Made by a program: the position numbers and the translations under genes. This document shows positions 18,590 to 27,893 of a stretch of DNA of 64,000 nt, piece by piece. The stretch is from Neorhizobium sp. NCHU2750 (GTDB taxonomy: Bacteria > Pseudomonadota > Alphaproteobacteria > Rhizobiales > Rhizobiaceae): positions 1,550,001 through 1,614,000 of the forward strand of contig NZ_CP030827.1 of assembly GCF_003597675.1 (NCBI RefSeq). Reading direction: 5' to 3'. Numbering within the stretch: position 1 is the first letter of the stretch; each line of letters opens with the position of its first letter. The notes beneath the pieces are model-generated. The model was not told the DNA's origin. It saw only the letters and a list, made by a program, of their open reading frames with translations, and searched no databases.

Positions 18590-20713
18590 TTACTCTTCAT
18601 TCCTTTCCGGCTCGTAGCCTACTGAGAACATGTAATCGCCGATCGCCTGAGCGAGGCCCTGGCGCTGTGTTGTCTTACGAATCTGATTGAGCTTATCTAG
18701 GTGAGCTTTCAGCCCGCCCTTCTGCATTTCCGCCTTGGGAATATCGGAAAGCCAGTTCACCGTTTCCGGGCTGGTCAGCAGCTTTGCGCGAGAACCGGCA
18801 AGCAGCTTGTTACCGGCAGCAGGAACAGCCTTTTTGAGTACACCAGCAGCGGTACCGGCGATCATTCCAGTTGGATCGCCAGTCGCGACCGAGCCGAGCA
18901 CCGAGAACATCAGGTTGTCTTTACTGAACGGATTCAACGAGTCTTTGATCGCCCGGTGGTTTTCCGTATTAGAGCCATTGACGCCCTTCCGATACTTCGT
19001 CCAATTTTCCGAGACGCGCGCCAATCGGTCGAGATCGCTGCGAAGCTGAGCGTTGCCGGTGCCTGAGAACATCGCCGATTTGGCGTTGTCGCTCATATCC
19101 GTCCAGTTTTTCAGGTAGGTGCCGGGATCAAAGTTACCCTGTTTGTTGCGACCCAAACGGTCGATGACGCCAGCAGTAATATCGTCCCAAGCCTTCGCGC
19201 CACCATCCGACTTCTGAATGGTCCGACGAACAGCGGCAATGCGGTTTCCGCCAGATGCGTCCGTGGCAGTTACCCAACCCATCAGCCGATCGGTATCAGC
19301 TTCGTTCAGCAGCTTGTGTGCCGCACCGCCCTTGCCAAAACCTTCGGGTGAGGCGATCTCATCGCGGTAAAAGTCATTGGCGGACTTGAACGCGGACAGG
19401 CCTTCATCGCCGGAATTTGCGGCGGTTGCTTCCATGTCTTTCGTCAGGCTGGCGTAAAGACCGTTCAGATGGTTCTTCAGAACCTTATCGGTTTCGTCAT
19501 TGGCAGCATTGCCGATGAAACTGCGAGCCGACTTCAATTGGTCGAAGCTCATGCCATTTTGCGCGTCTTCGAGGATTGCCGATGTTTGGGCGATTACCTT
19601 GTCCGTTTGGGCGGCTTTGGTCATCTCATCGAACTTGTTGAACCCCGCGCGTTCCTTTGTCAGGTTGGCGAGAAAATCGCTGGTATTGGTCGCAACAGCC
19701 GGGGAGGTGACATGCTGATCGACAGCGCCATACAGCTTTTCCGACTGTGCTTTTGCGGCTTCTTTGGCAAGCTCAGCCTGATCACGGAGGCGAGCGCCAG
19801 CAGACGCGATATCAAGAGGCTGCTCGGACAGGCTACCGACGATACGACCGAATTCATCCTTTTGGGCGCCGAACGCGTCATCAATGCGAGCTTGAATCTG
19901 ATTACCGCGCCGGGTCGGTAAAAGAGCATGTTCAAGCAGGGATGACTTTTCCTTGCCATTGACCATGCCAGCGGTTGGTTCAGCGCCAATTGCCCGGAGA
20001 TCGGCGGCACGTTCGGCAGCTTTGATCGGGTCATCAACACCACCACCAATAGCGCCACGAACCCACGCATTTTTTGCAGCCTTCGCACCAGCACCAAGGG
20101 CCTTTCCTGCACCTTCGCCCAAAGCGCCCATGGCGAATTCGGTGCCGAGATCGCGGGCAACTTCGCCGGTCGATCGGGTATCATCGTTTCCGAAGATGTA
20201 GTTCAAGCCAGACGAAACAGCCTGCTTGCCGAGTGCCGAGCCGGTTCCGGCGCCGGTCATGCCGCCAGCAATGGCACCCGCACCAGTTCCGACGACAGGA
20301 ACAGCCGAACCAGCCGCACCACCGCCGATAGCACCGAGAATACTGCCTATAGAACCGCCTATCGTACTCCCGATCTCAGGCGCGATCGACGCGAGATCGC
20401 CAGCGTTGAAGGGGTTCCAATTGGGCTTGTTATACTGAATGACCTTGCCCGATTCCGGGTCGGTCATGATAAAATTGCTGCCGTCATCGCCGGTTGGCTG
20501 AGCATCAGGGTAATGCTTCCGAAGCGCCGTCAAACGGTCTTCTGGCTTATCGAGAGCGCCGACTTCAAGGCGAATGCGGGCAGGGGCGTCATCGAGATCA
20601 TCGGGATCGGTGACAGCATCGCGGAGAATGATGGCTTTCTGCCAATCCTCAAGCGTGGTCGGTGCGCCGTCCTTTTCGATGATTTTCTTTTGCCAATCAG
20701 TCAGTTCAGCCAA
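18590..20713 (-). CDS. Internal virion / DNA ejection protein, 707 residues
   Basis: A large, mostly helical protein. A Gly/Ala-rich, glycine-zipper-like hydrophobic stretch at about 105-165 (GSTIGGSIGSILGAIGGGAA and following) could insert into the host membrane during ejection. Charged helices follow to the C-terminus. Position just after the lysozyme-domain protein and before the fibre matches the ejection proteins of podoviruses. Specific relatives were not recognised. Confidence 0.65.
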   Translation of the reverse strand: MAELTDWQKKIIEKDGAPTTLEDWQKAIILRDAVTDPDDLDDAPARIRLEVGALDKPEDRLTALRKHYPDAQPTGDDGSNFIMTDPESGKVIQYNKPNWNPFNAGDLASIAPEIGSTIGGSIGSILGAIGGGAAGSAVPVVGTGAGAIAGGMTGAGTGSALGKQAVSSGLNYIFGNDDTRSTGEVARDLGTEFAMGALGEGAGKALGAGAKAAKNAWVRGAIGGGVDDPIKAAERAADLRAIGAEPTAGMVNGKEKSSLLEHALLPTRRGNQIQARIDDAFGAQKDEFGRIVGSLSEQPLDIASAGARLRDQAELAKEAAKAQSEKLYGAVDQHVTSPAVATNTSDFLANLTKERAGFNKFDEMTKAAQTDKVIAQTSAILEDAQNGMSFDQLKSARSFIGNAANDETDKVLKNHLNGLYASLTKDMEATAANSGDEGLSAFKSANDFYRDEIASPEGFGKGGAAHKLLNEADTDRLMGWVTATDASGGNRIAAVRRTIQKSDGGAKAWDDITAGVIDRLGRNKQGNFDPGTYLKNWTDMSDNAKSAMFSGTGNAQLRSDLDRLARVSENWTKYRKGVNGSNTENHRAIKDSLNPFSKDNLMFSVLGSVATGDPTGMIAGTAAGVLKKAVPAAGNKLLAGSRAKLLTSPETVNWLSDIPKAEMQKGGLKAHLDKLNQIRKTTQRQGLAQAIGDYMFSVGYEPERNEE

Positions 20714-21602
20714 GTAGATATCCGCCTAAATTTCCGAGACCGCCTTTCTTCTTTTTCCGGTCGCTCGCGTAGTCGATGAAGGTGAGAGTAACCGGCTCGC
20801 TATTGCGCCCACCCCGGGCACCAGCGGCGGCTCTCTGTATTTGGTTATTTATGCTTTGGTCATTTTCAGCCATGGATTTGGCGAAATCGCCGATACCGGA
20901 AATGCCTTTCATGACTTTCGATGTGTCTGCACCACCAAGGATCGGCACGCTGTCCGGAATGGTGCTTGGAACCTGCACGTCCGATCCGGTCAGTTTATTA
21001 TACGCTTGTATAAGAATGCCGTTTTGCGATTTCGGGTCTTCGGCTGGCTTCGGCGCATCGGGCGCTTTACCTTGGATCATCGCAAACAATGGATTGTCAC
21101 TTGTCGGTGACGACTTAGCCTGAGCTTGCGCAACAGATGTAGGATCAACGCCCAACAGTTCGCTGGCGTTCGTAATACGATTGTTCCAGCCGTGACCGGC
21201 AGTCGGATCATCCTTCGACCATCCGTGCGGGCGTTCATAGCTGATCATTGCAGCAGTCGCGTCGTTGACGTTGCCAGCGTTCGCCAGCTTGTTCCACGCA
21301 TATGCTTCGGAGCCGCCGCCATTACCGCCGCTGCCCTGCAATTCATGCATGACAAAATCAAGCTGAGTATCGAGATTGCCGGTATTGTCGCCCGCGAACG
21401 ACTTGAAATTGCGGGCGCGCTGACCGTTCCACTGACCAACACCGATACTATCCGTGCCGTCTGTGCCGTCGCCAGCATTCCGAGCGCCCGTATTCATGGA
21501 CGACTCTTGAATGAGGTTGCCGACGATGCCAGCCGCCTGATAATCCTTCAGCTTATACTTGTCTTGAAGATAGCGGTACGCGTAAAGAGCGTTATCGTTC
21601 AT
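20706..21602 (-). CDS. Virion-associated tail lysozyme-type protein
   Basis: 298 residues. The N-terminal ~150 residues match the phage tail lysozyme domain: ALYAYRYLQDKYKLKDYQAA, GIVGNLIQESSM with the likely catalytic Glu, then SIGVGQWNGQRARNF and a PHGWSKDDP segment. The rest is linker-like with a basic Lys-rich end. It probably opens a local hole in peptidoglycan at infection. Starts in an ATGA overlap with the preceding gene and overlaps the next gene by 8 bases. Confidence 0.75.
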   Translation of the reverse strand: MNDNALYAYRYLQDKYKLKDYQAAGIVGNLIQESSMNTGARNAGDGTDGTDSIGVGQWNGQRARNFKSFAGDNTGNLDTQLDFVMHELQGSGGNGGGSEAYAWNKLANAGNVNDATAAMISYERPHGWSKDDPTAGHGWNNRITNASELLGVDPTSVAQAQAKSSPTSDNPLFAMIQGKAPDAPKPAEDPKSQNGILIQAYNKLTGSDVQVPSTIPDSVPILGGADTSKVMKGISGIGDFAKSMAENDQSINNQIQRAAAGARGGRNSEPVTLTFIDYASDRKKKKGGLGNLGGYLLG

Positions 21603-23032
21603 CGCTTCGTCCTCACGGTTGTTTCGCTATCAGACGCGAACCGGTAAGCCGCACCTTTCGGCAGGGCTTCGTAATCGGCTTGGCTACCGATAACGGCAAC
21701 GTTCGCATCAACACGCCCGGTTTTCGGCGCTGCTGCATCGGTCGATGATGATTTATCACCGGATGGTGACTTATCCGATCCGCTGTCCTTGCCGCCCTTC
21801 CGATAAGCCTTGAAATTGGCATACGGATCGGGGAGGGCAGCAATCTGCTTATCGCCTTCCTGCCAACTGATCTGTCCGCTATTGACCTGATTGGCGATCG
21901 AAGCCGCCTGAATTTTCACGTCCTGAACCGACTTGATGGTGTCTGAGATGATCTCGTTGCCCTTCGGGGTGTTGCCGAGAGAAGGCAGCGAGTCCATGAA
22001 CATGTTTACGTCAGTGTCAGACGACGCACCGGAACCGGGAACGCGCATGCCGGGGGCGATACGGGCCTTCATGGATTCGAAGGCTTGGGACTCGTCCAGA
22101 CCATCGACCTTCACCCCAAAACTAGCTGCCCACGGACCCCAAGCCTTCTTGACCTGTGCCCAACGACCGGTACCGATCTGCTTGCCGAGTTCCGCAAGGT
22201 TGTTGACGTTGCCAACCATCTGCTGAGCTTCGACGCCCTGCTGAGCCAGCGTATTGTATCGTTCGGCGGCAAGCTGAGCGCCCTTCTTGTCGAATTCGTT
22301 GTCCGGGCTGGCAACACCGGCACGCTTTTGCTGCGTCTGGTAATCGACAAATCCGGGCTTATCGACGCCGTATTCGTAATTTTTAATGTCGGCAGTCGTC
22401 TCTTGGTTGGCGCCAATTGCCTTGCCGAGACCCTTCGCCTTTTCCGTGTCGAACAGGCTTTCACCGAAGCCGGGGGCAAGCTTGAAGCCACCCGTGGTCG
22501 GATCGACAATCATACCTTCGTCGGCGCCCTTCTGCTGAAGTGCCTGAACCTGCTTAAGCGTCTGGCGCGCGCCTTCGTCATCGCCATTGAGCATCTGCAA
22601 TTCAGCCAATTCGCCGAGTGCTTCAGGAGGATAACCGTTGACGCCCGGTGAACCCCACTTGGCGACGAACGCCTTCGTACGGGCCTGATTGTCGCCAAGG
22701 GTCTTCATCTTATAGTCGTTGACGCGGCTAGCGGCGCCGAACTTCTTCGCTTCAAGATCGGTTGTCAGGGCGTCGTCATAGCCCTTCGCGCCACCAGCAA
22801 CGCCAGCACCGAGAACCTGAAGCAGGTTGGTTGGCTTACCGACAGACGGACCACCAGCCATCATCGCCGAAGCGCCGCCTTGGATGAGGGCACGGGCGAC
22901 GGCTTCGCGTTTGTCCTGATCTTCCGGCAGGAATTGCGACAGGAAATTCGGCTGCTTTTCCGGTGTAAGGACAGCTTCGAGATCGTTACCGTCTGTCTTT
23001 TTGCGGGTGAGAAAATCCCAGATTGACGCCAT
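21599..23032 (-). CDS. Internal virion / ejection protein, 477 residues
   Basis: Starts MASIWDFLTRKK; helical, with a short Gly/Ala-rich hydrophobic stretch around 47-80 (ALIQGGASAMMAGG ... GAGVAGGAKG) and Gln-rich helices after it. Similar proteins occur among the ejection cassettes of podovirus-like prophages. It is coupled to both neighbours (TAATG upstream, ATGA downstream). Confidence 0.62.
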   Translation of the reverse strand: MASIWDFLTRKKTDGNDLEAVLTPEKQPNFLSQFLPEDQDKREAVARALIQGGASAMMAGGPSVGKPTNLLQVLGAGVAGGAKGYDDALTTDLEAKKFGAASRVNDYKMKTLGDNQARTKAFVAKWGSPGVNGYPPEALGELAELQMLNGDDEGARQTLKQVQALQQKGADEGMIVDPTTGGFKLAPGFGESLFDTEKAKGLGKAIGANQETTADIKNYEYGVDKPGFVDYQTQQKRAGVASPDNEFDKKGAQLAAERYNTLAQQGVEAQQMVGNVNNLAELGKQIGTGRWAQVKKAWGPWAASFGVKVDGLDESQAFESMKARIAPGMRVPGSGASSDTDVNMFMDSLPSLGNTPKGNEIISDTIKSVQDVKIQAASIANQVNSGQISWQEGDKQIAALPDPYANFKAYRKGGKDSGSDKSPSGDKSSSTDAAAPKTGRVDANVAVIGSQADYEALPKGAAYRFASDSETTVRTKR

Positions 23033-24660
23033 TACGCTGCCTCCTTCATGAAGGCTTCAACATCGATTACCTTGCGGTCAGCAATGTCGATAACAGCAGC
23101 ATTCGCCTTCTCTTCGACTTCTTGGGCGATCGGGCCTGTCCAAACGATTTGATCGGGATCACCGGTATAACTGAACTGGTAAATCGCGATCTTTTCGCCA
23201 TTGAGAAGTGGCATATAGCCAACCAATGCATGGATGATCTTTTCGCGAATATCGCAGAGAGCAAACAAGCCAGCCAATGACGAAAGACCGCCAAGCACCT
23301 GTCCAGTCGTGTTCGAATAAACCGGCGTTGTGGTGTTGGAGTAGTTGCCCCCGTTTAATAAGTTGGCGAAGTTTGCTAAGTTTTGGAGGGGCTGTTGCTG
23401 AGCCGAATTCCATGCATCAACCTGCGACTGAAGCAGTGTCGAATTGTAGTTGTCCTGAGCCGTACCAACACCCGATAGAGCCTGCGATGGCAGATATTGG
23501 TTCTGGTATTGGGTTGCTGCCTGAGACGCTGCCGAAAGCTGATTGCCAGCCAAGGCGTTATCGGCGCTGATCTGACTGTTTGCGGCATTGAGTTTCTGAG
23601 AATTCAACCCAAGCATGTCCTGAATCGACTGAGCGTAGTTGTTGCTCAGCAGATTGGCGCCCTGAAGAGCGTACTGATTGTTGGTGTTATATTGCGCGTT
23701 CGCCGCATTGGAATTGGCGAGTTGAGCGGCGTTTTGGCTGTCTGCTAAGCTGCCATAAAGAGACGTTCCAGCCTGACGAAGCTGCTGCTGTTGAGCGTCG
23801 GTCGAAGCAAGCTGCTGATTGGCATTGAGCTGGTTTGTGACGTCCTGATTTGCCAGATTCCCATAGAGCGATGCCGCGTTTTGCTGCGCCGCCAAATCAG
23901 AATTGTATTGCGATGTCAGCGCATTTACCGCGACGTCAGACATGGCTTTCGCCGCCGTTGTGTCTGCCGAATTGCGCTGTGATGCGTACGCGCCTGATCC
24001 CATTCGACCAAGCGAAGCCGCTGTGCTGTCGATACCGGGATTGGTCACATTTTTCAGCGTATCCGCGATATTCGCCTGTTGCGCGGCGATATTCGCTTCG
24101 AGATAGGGATTATTTCCGATGTTGGCGCCGGACGCTGTCTGCTGAAGATAGCTGGAAATTGCAGGGTTGCTGGAATTGGCAAGCTGCTGAGCTTGAGCCG
24201 ACTGAAGACCAGCGGCAGAGTTGGTGTAGTTTCCATATCCGGACGCCTGCGAAAGGGCAGGGTTCGTGTAGTTGAGATTGTAGGTTCCGGGCGCTGACGA
24301 ACCGCTTCCGTTCATGACGGATGTGGCGAAACTATTCGTCGGGTTGGTGCCGAGCGTGCCGCTTTGCAGGCTCGAAAGCGTGTTGGCGGCAGTCGAATTG
24401 ATACCGGAATTGAGGATGTTGTTGACCGCGTTCGAACCGCTGGAAAGGACGGCAGTGTTACCGCTCCGGGCAAGCTGTTCAGCCATCGACAGGCTGTCTT
24501 TGGTAGCCTGCGACTGATCAGCGACCGTACTGCCTTGCCACTGTTGCGGGGCACCGGCATTCAGCAAATCATTGTACTGCGAATAAATGTCTGTGAGATA
24601 TGGTTGCGCCCCATCCCACGGCTCAACCTTAGAGGTTGTTTCTTTAGGGGTTGAAGTCAA
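23032..24660 (-). CDS. Virion protein with C-terminal peptidase S74-like domain
   Basis: 542 residues, extremely rich in Asn, Gln, Ser and Ala through about residue 460, consistent with a long fibrous or internal protein. The last ~75 residues (CDIREKIIHALVGYMPLL ... YQFSYTGDPDQ ... IAQEVEEK) match the S74 intramolecular-chaperone domain, whose consensus starts Ser-Asp-x-Arg-x-Lys; here the first residue is Cys. In that family the Ser/Lys pair cuts the chaperone off after trimer folding. Whether the Cys variant still cleaves is unknown. Confidence 0.65.
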   Translation of the reverse strand: MTSTPKETTSKVEPWDGAQPYLTDIYSQYNDLLNAGAPQQWQGSTVADQSQATKDSLSMAEQLARSGNTAVLSSGSNAVNNILNSGINSTAANTLSSLQSGTLGTNPTNSFATSVMNGSGSSAPGTYNLNYTNPALSQASGYGNYTNSAAGLQSAQAQQLANSSNPAISSYLQQTASGANIGNNPYLEANIAAQQANIADTLKNVTNPGIDSTAASLGRMGSGAYASQRNSADTTAAKAMSDVAVNALTSQYNSDLAAQQNAASLYGNLANQDVTNQLNANQQLASTDAQQQQLRQAGTSLYGSLADSQNAAQLANSNAANAQYNTNNQYALQGANLLSNNYAQSIQDMLGLNSQKLNAANSQISADNALAGNQLSAASQAATQYQNQYLPSQALSGVGTAQDNYNSTLLQSQVDAWNSAQQQPLQNLANFANLLNGGNYSNTTTPVYSNTTGQVLGGLSSLAGLFALCDIREKIIHALVGYMPLLNGEKIAIYQFSYTGDPDQIVWTGPIAQEVEEKANAAVIDIADRKVIDVEAFMKEAA

Positions 24661-24667
24661 AGTAGTG

Positions 24668-25063
24668 CTAAAGCCTCTTTATAAATTGGTCCTTTCTGCC
24701 GGTGCGTTCGAAGCCGTATTTCAGAAGAAAACGGTGCCATTCTTTGCGGGGTTCTCCCACTATGTAGGAGAAATTATCGTGCCGAAGCATGTCGCATACG
24801 GCGAAATGTGCGATCATAATTTCGCGCAAAGCAGCGCCAATTTTGCCGCCGATAACGAGAATATTCGCTGCCTTTTCGCCGTCTTTTTCGAAGAATTGCA
24901 GCACGCAAGCGGCGTTATCGGTAGTGATCAAATGCCACTCGCCCGACTGTAATTTGTCGATCATCTCTGCTTCGGTGAAAACGGCAGGGGCAACCTTGAA
25001 TGCGCTCAAAAGCCAGTCACGTACCCGCGCGTATCTTTCCGGTGAGTAGCCAAGTTCAATCAT
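24668..25063 (-). CDS. GNAT-like phage protein
   Basis: 131 residues. The order of a helix (YARVRDWLLSAF), a beta core (WHLITTDN ... ANILVIGG), a helix and the ending RKEWHRFLLKYGFERTG is that of a small acetyltransferase-like fold, often seen in late regions of podovirus-like phages. The acetyl-CoA loop is poorly conserved, so catalytic activity is doubtful. Starts in an ATGA overlap with the preceding gene. Confidence 0.55.
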   Translation of the reverse strand: MIELGYSPERYARVRDWLLSAFKVAPAVFTEAEMIDKLQSGEWHLITTDNAACVLQFFEKDGEKAANILVIGGKIGAALREIMIAHFAVCDMLRHDNFSYIVGEPRKEWHRFLLKYGFERTGRKDQFIKRL

Positions 25064-25356
25064 GCGGCGAAGATCAGATAATCGAATGTGCGGACGGTCG
25101 TGGCGCTGGCATGCGTGATGACGAAACTGCCGCTTGATATGCTACTGACGAATGCGCCGGATGTGACGGCGGCAGAATTGCGCGGCTGAAGAAAGATGCG
25201 GCTGCTTGTCGTCACCTTCGCATTGCTGACCGTAGTGGTCGTGGTGGAATTCGTCAGATTGACGGAGCCGGTAGCGCTATCGATCGCCTGAACGATCTGG
25301 TTGACGATCTGAGCCACTTGGCGGCTATTGGTGTGGTCGTAGACAGATTGAACCAT
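25060..25356 (-). CDS. Small Ser/Thr-rich virion protein, 98 residues
   Basis: Not recognised. A helical N-terminus (QVAQIVNQIVQAID) is followed by beta-rich Thr/Ser sequence (NLTNSTTTTTVSNAKVTTSS). Its ATG overlaps the stop of the 504-residue gene (TAATG), which fixes the start at 25356. Probably a tail or spike-attachment component from position. Confidence 0.6.
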   Translation of the reverse strand: MVQSVYDHTNSRQVAQIVNQIVQAIDSATGSVNLTNSTTTTTVSNAKVTTSSRIFLQPRNSAAVTSGAFVSSISSGSFVITHASATTVRTFDYLIFAA

Positions 25357-26870
25357 TATCGGCGCCCCGTTGCCTTGGCGTCGATCTGAAGGCCCATGCA
25401 TCGGGACCATTCGCCATCAATCGAGACGCGGAAACGCTGATAGCGCGACTGGCTGCGAAGATATGCAAAGCCTGTTTCCGGATGTGTTTCCCTTAGATCG
25501 GACCATGAAACGTCGGCATTGGTCAGCGATCGGGTGCCGACTTGGACGCGCGCTTTGCCATCACCGCCTTCGAATAGCGGTCGGGCAGCGTCAACGCGGG
25601 CTATATCGGCGCCAGTCTCATTGGGAACGATTTTCGAAAGCTGATATTCGGGCGTCTCTATGCTCAATTCCAGCGTTGGTCCGCCGAAACTGTAGATTTT
25701 GCCGGTATCGGACATGCCCCAAAGCATGGATTTTCCGCCTGACCAGACAGGGTCGTCGAAGGAAGATGGAACCGCATCGAGCGTGCCGAAACTGCCCAGC
25801 ATATCGATTGTCCAAGGCAGAGACACGCTGTTGAAGATGAAGCTTGTTGTTGCATCGGCTGTGGTGAATTCGCCGGTCGAATAATTGAGGATCAGCATCA
25901 TATCCGGCTTACCGGCTTCCGCATCCTTGCTGCAAAACTGCCAATAGATCAGGGTTTCACGCGGATCGGCGGCAACCGTCATCAACGAAGACTGAGCCGG
26001 ATCGAAGTTGTCCAAGAACCATTGGTCGATGCGACCTGTGCCGATCGGCTGAAGCTGTCCGCCGCTGAGCATGTACCAGCCGTCATCGGACAGGAAGTAA
26101 TGGGCGCCCTGAACCGTGATGACACTTTCGGGGACGCTGACGCCCTTCGAAGACCGTTCCGTAAATTGGAAGACATAGGGAGAGCCGATGTAAGTCATCT
26201 GCACAATCCCACGCTGAAGCAGGATATAGCAGGAGTCATCGGTCACGATGCCTTGGATGTTGCCGTAGCCCTGAATGTCCTGAAAATCTGCCTGAGTTGC
26301 GGCGGAATACGTCCAATCACCGGGCGATTCAATGCCAGACCAGCGGACGCGATAAGGGACAGCACCGTCTAGTGAATCCCAGGTCGAACCGAGAATGGTA
26401 AAGCCCTTATGGGTCGCGATGTGGCGCCCCTTGGCAAGCGTCGTCAAATTCGCGAACTGAGTATCGATGTTCCGATCGATGTATTGTGGCTCATTGTCCC
26501 AATTGGTCATGATGGTCAGCGAACCGAATTCGATCGACTTCCACTTTTCCGTGGCTGACGTCGTGTAGCCGCCTGAACGGCTTATATCGGTCCACTGGCG
26601 GGTGTCCGGCGCCAGTTTGTAAAGCTTCGTCGCGTTGCCTGCGTAAACCTTCGCATCGCCGGTCCTATTGGCGCCGATGGCACTGCCGATTGGGCGTGAG
26701 TCCATGGATGTGTTGGAATACAAAGAAGCCGACTTCAGCGGGTTTAGCGAGATCGTGCCTTGAGCGGCGCCCCGCGCTGCCGTGGCATTATGAATTTTCG
26801 TGAACGCTGACGAGCCAAGGGCAGGGAGGTCCGGCGCCCATGACGTGATTGGGACGTCGATTACCGCCAT
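25356..26870 (-). CDS. Tail hub / packaged-DNA stabilisation protein
   Basis: 504 residues, repeated beta strands suggesting a propeller-like fold (IHNATAARG, KVYAGNATKLYKL, WKSIEFGSLTIMTN, YFLSDDGWYMLSGG and others). Length, fold pattern and position directly after the adaptor fit the P22 gp10-type hub that seals the portal after packaging. The family assignment rests on pattern and context rather than a unique motif. Confidence 0.65.
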   Translation of the reverse strand: MAVIDVPITSWAPDLPALGSSAFTKIHNATAARGAAQGTISLNPLKSASLYSNTSMDSRPIGSAIGANRTGDAKVYAGNATKLYKLAPDTRQWTDISRSGGYTTSATEKWKSIEFGSLTIMTNWDNEPQYIDRNIDTQFANLTTLAKGRHIATHKGFTILGSTWDSLDGAVPYRVRWSGIESPGDWTYSAATQADFQDIQGYGNIQGIVTDDSCYILLQRGIVQMTYIGSPYVFQFTERSSKGVSVPESVITVQGAHYFLSDDGWYMLSGGQLQPIGTGRIDQWFLDNFDPAQSSLMTVAADPRETLIYWQFCSKDAEAGKPDMMLILNYSTGEFTTADATTSFIFNSVSLPWTIDMLGSFGTLDAVPSSFDDPVWSGGKSMLWGMSDTGKIYSFGGPTLELSIETPEYQLSKIVPNETGADIARVDAARPLFEGGDGKARVQVGTRSLTNADVSWSDLRETHPETGFAYLRSQSRYQRFRVSIDGEWSRCMGLQIDAKATGRR

Positions 26871-27427
26871 GAATTGCCACCCATTATGATAGGACCAGTT
26901 TGGCGTCCTCTGCGATCGTCTTCGGCAACGATGGAAAGAGCTTCCTGAAGCGCGGCAGACTCGATCTGCACACCTTCCGGATCAGTCTGCCACCGGTGGA
27001 ATTCCTTCAAGACGGCGCTGATATAGACGTTCGGGAAGCGGTCGAAGAGCCAATTGGATTGGTCTTCCGTGAGATCGGCAAACGCTGCCCAATACAGCAA
27101 TTCTATCGTCTCATCGGGTTCACCGACGAAAACAAGGCGATTGCCGGAACGGTAATAGCCAACCTCATTTTCGCAGAGAACAGCAGCCTGAACCGCTACT
27201 GGTTTATAGCGCTTGGCGCCCGTGATGGAACGGATTTCGATGAAGTCGGCGGGCAGGTCGATTGCACCCGCGACGATAGGCAGAACGACCGTAGTTTCCG
27301 CTAGATAATGTTTTGTCACCGTTCGGAGATATGACTCAGCGCGTCGAACGAAACCGTCGAACGGCATGTCGTTTATCGACCGGATGGTGTAGCTTTCGAT
27401 GGTGGAGAGGAATTCATCGTAGGTCAT
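26861..27427 (-). CDS. Head-to-tail adaptor protein
   Basis: 188 residues, mainly helical, MTYDEFLSTIESYTIRSIND at the start and a middle beta segment (IDLPADFIEIRSITG). Such proteins bind the portal ring in podoviruses (P22 gp4-like). The start is the ATG at 27427, which overlaps the previous stop as TGATG and has GGAG 5 bases upstream. It overlaps the hub gene by 10 bases. Confidence 0.68.
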   Translation of the reverse strand: MTYDEFLSTIESYTIRSINDMPFDGFVRRAESYLRTVTKHYLAETTVVLPIVAGAIDLPADFIEIRSITGAKRYKPVAVQAAVLCENEVGYYRSGNRLVFVGEPDETIELLYWAAFADLTEDQSNWLFDRFPNVYISAVLKEFHRWQTDPEGVQIESAALQEALSIVAEDDRRGRQTGPIIMGGNSWR

Positions 27428-27774
27428 CAAAGACTCCATGAATTCGTGCGGAACTTCGCGTAATCGCTGTCATTGAGGCGACGGCGCATCGCTTCCGGAT
27501 CATCGACAATTCCCTGCCGTTTCCAGTCGTAATAGAGGCCTGTCGGGATGCTGGCGACCTTCACCAAATTGCCGTGAGAGCCGGTCGCATTGAAAGCGTT
27601 GGCTTCGCGCTGGTTTTGGTCCATCAGGGCCTTGATGACGTCGTCTTTGTATTCCGTGGTGATGATCAGCTTATCGCCGTCACGGGTCATCCAAACCTTA
27701 TATTCGGGTGTTTCTTCCCAAAGGATCGTGCCGTGTGTGACGAGATCGCCCGCTGTGAGATTGTGGTCGGACAT
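27427..27774 (-). CDS. Hypothetical late protein, 115 residues
   Basis: Not recognised. Contains YKVWMTRDGDKLIITTEYKD and a C-terminal YYDWKRQGIVDDPEAMRRRL segment that resembles small proteins between capsid and adaptor genes in other phages. It is preceded by ATAAATA and a CCCGT/ACGGG hairpin, so it seems to have its own leader after the capsid terminator. Confidence 0.62.
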   Translation of the reverse strand: MSDHNLTAGDLVTHGTILWEETPEYKVWMTRDGDKLIITTEYKDDVIKALMDQNQREANAFNATGSHGNLVKVASIPTGLYYDWKRQGIVDDPEAMRRRLNDSDYAKFRTNSWSL

Positions 27775-27779
27775 AAATT

Positions 27780-27804
27780 CCCCGTTGGTTTTACGGGTAT
27801 TTAT
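27780..27804 (-). promoter_or_regulatory. ATAAATA motif plus hairpin
   Basis: On the minus strand ATAAATA (27804-27798) is followed directly by CCCGT-AAAACCA-ACGGG, a 5-bp stem, then GAATTT and the ATG at 27774. The arrangement is the same as at 12275. Confidence 0.5.
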
Positions 27805-27842
27805 GAGAATGGAGACCGCCGCTTTCTGTCAGATTGGCAAAG

Positions 27843-27868
27843 AAAAAGGCGCCGTTTCCAGCGCCTTT
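27843..27868 (-). terminator. Rho-independent terminator after the capsid gene
   Basis: On the minus strand AAAGGCGC and GCGCCTTT form an 8-bp stem with an 8-base loop, followed by a T-rich run (TTTTTCTTT). It lies just after the capsid stop and should give the capsid message a defined end. Confidence 0.85.
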
Positions 27869-27893
27869 CAGTTGGATCCTGAAGTTGATTTTA

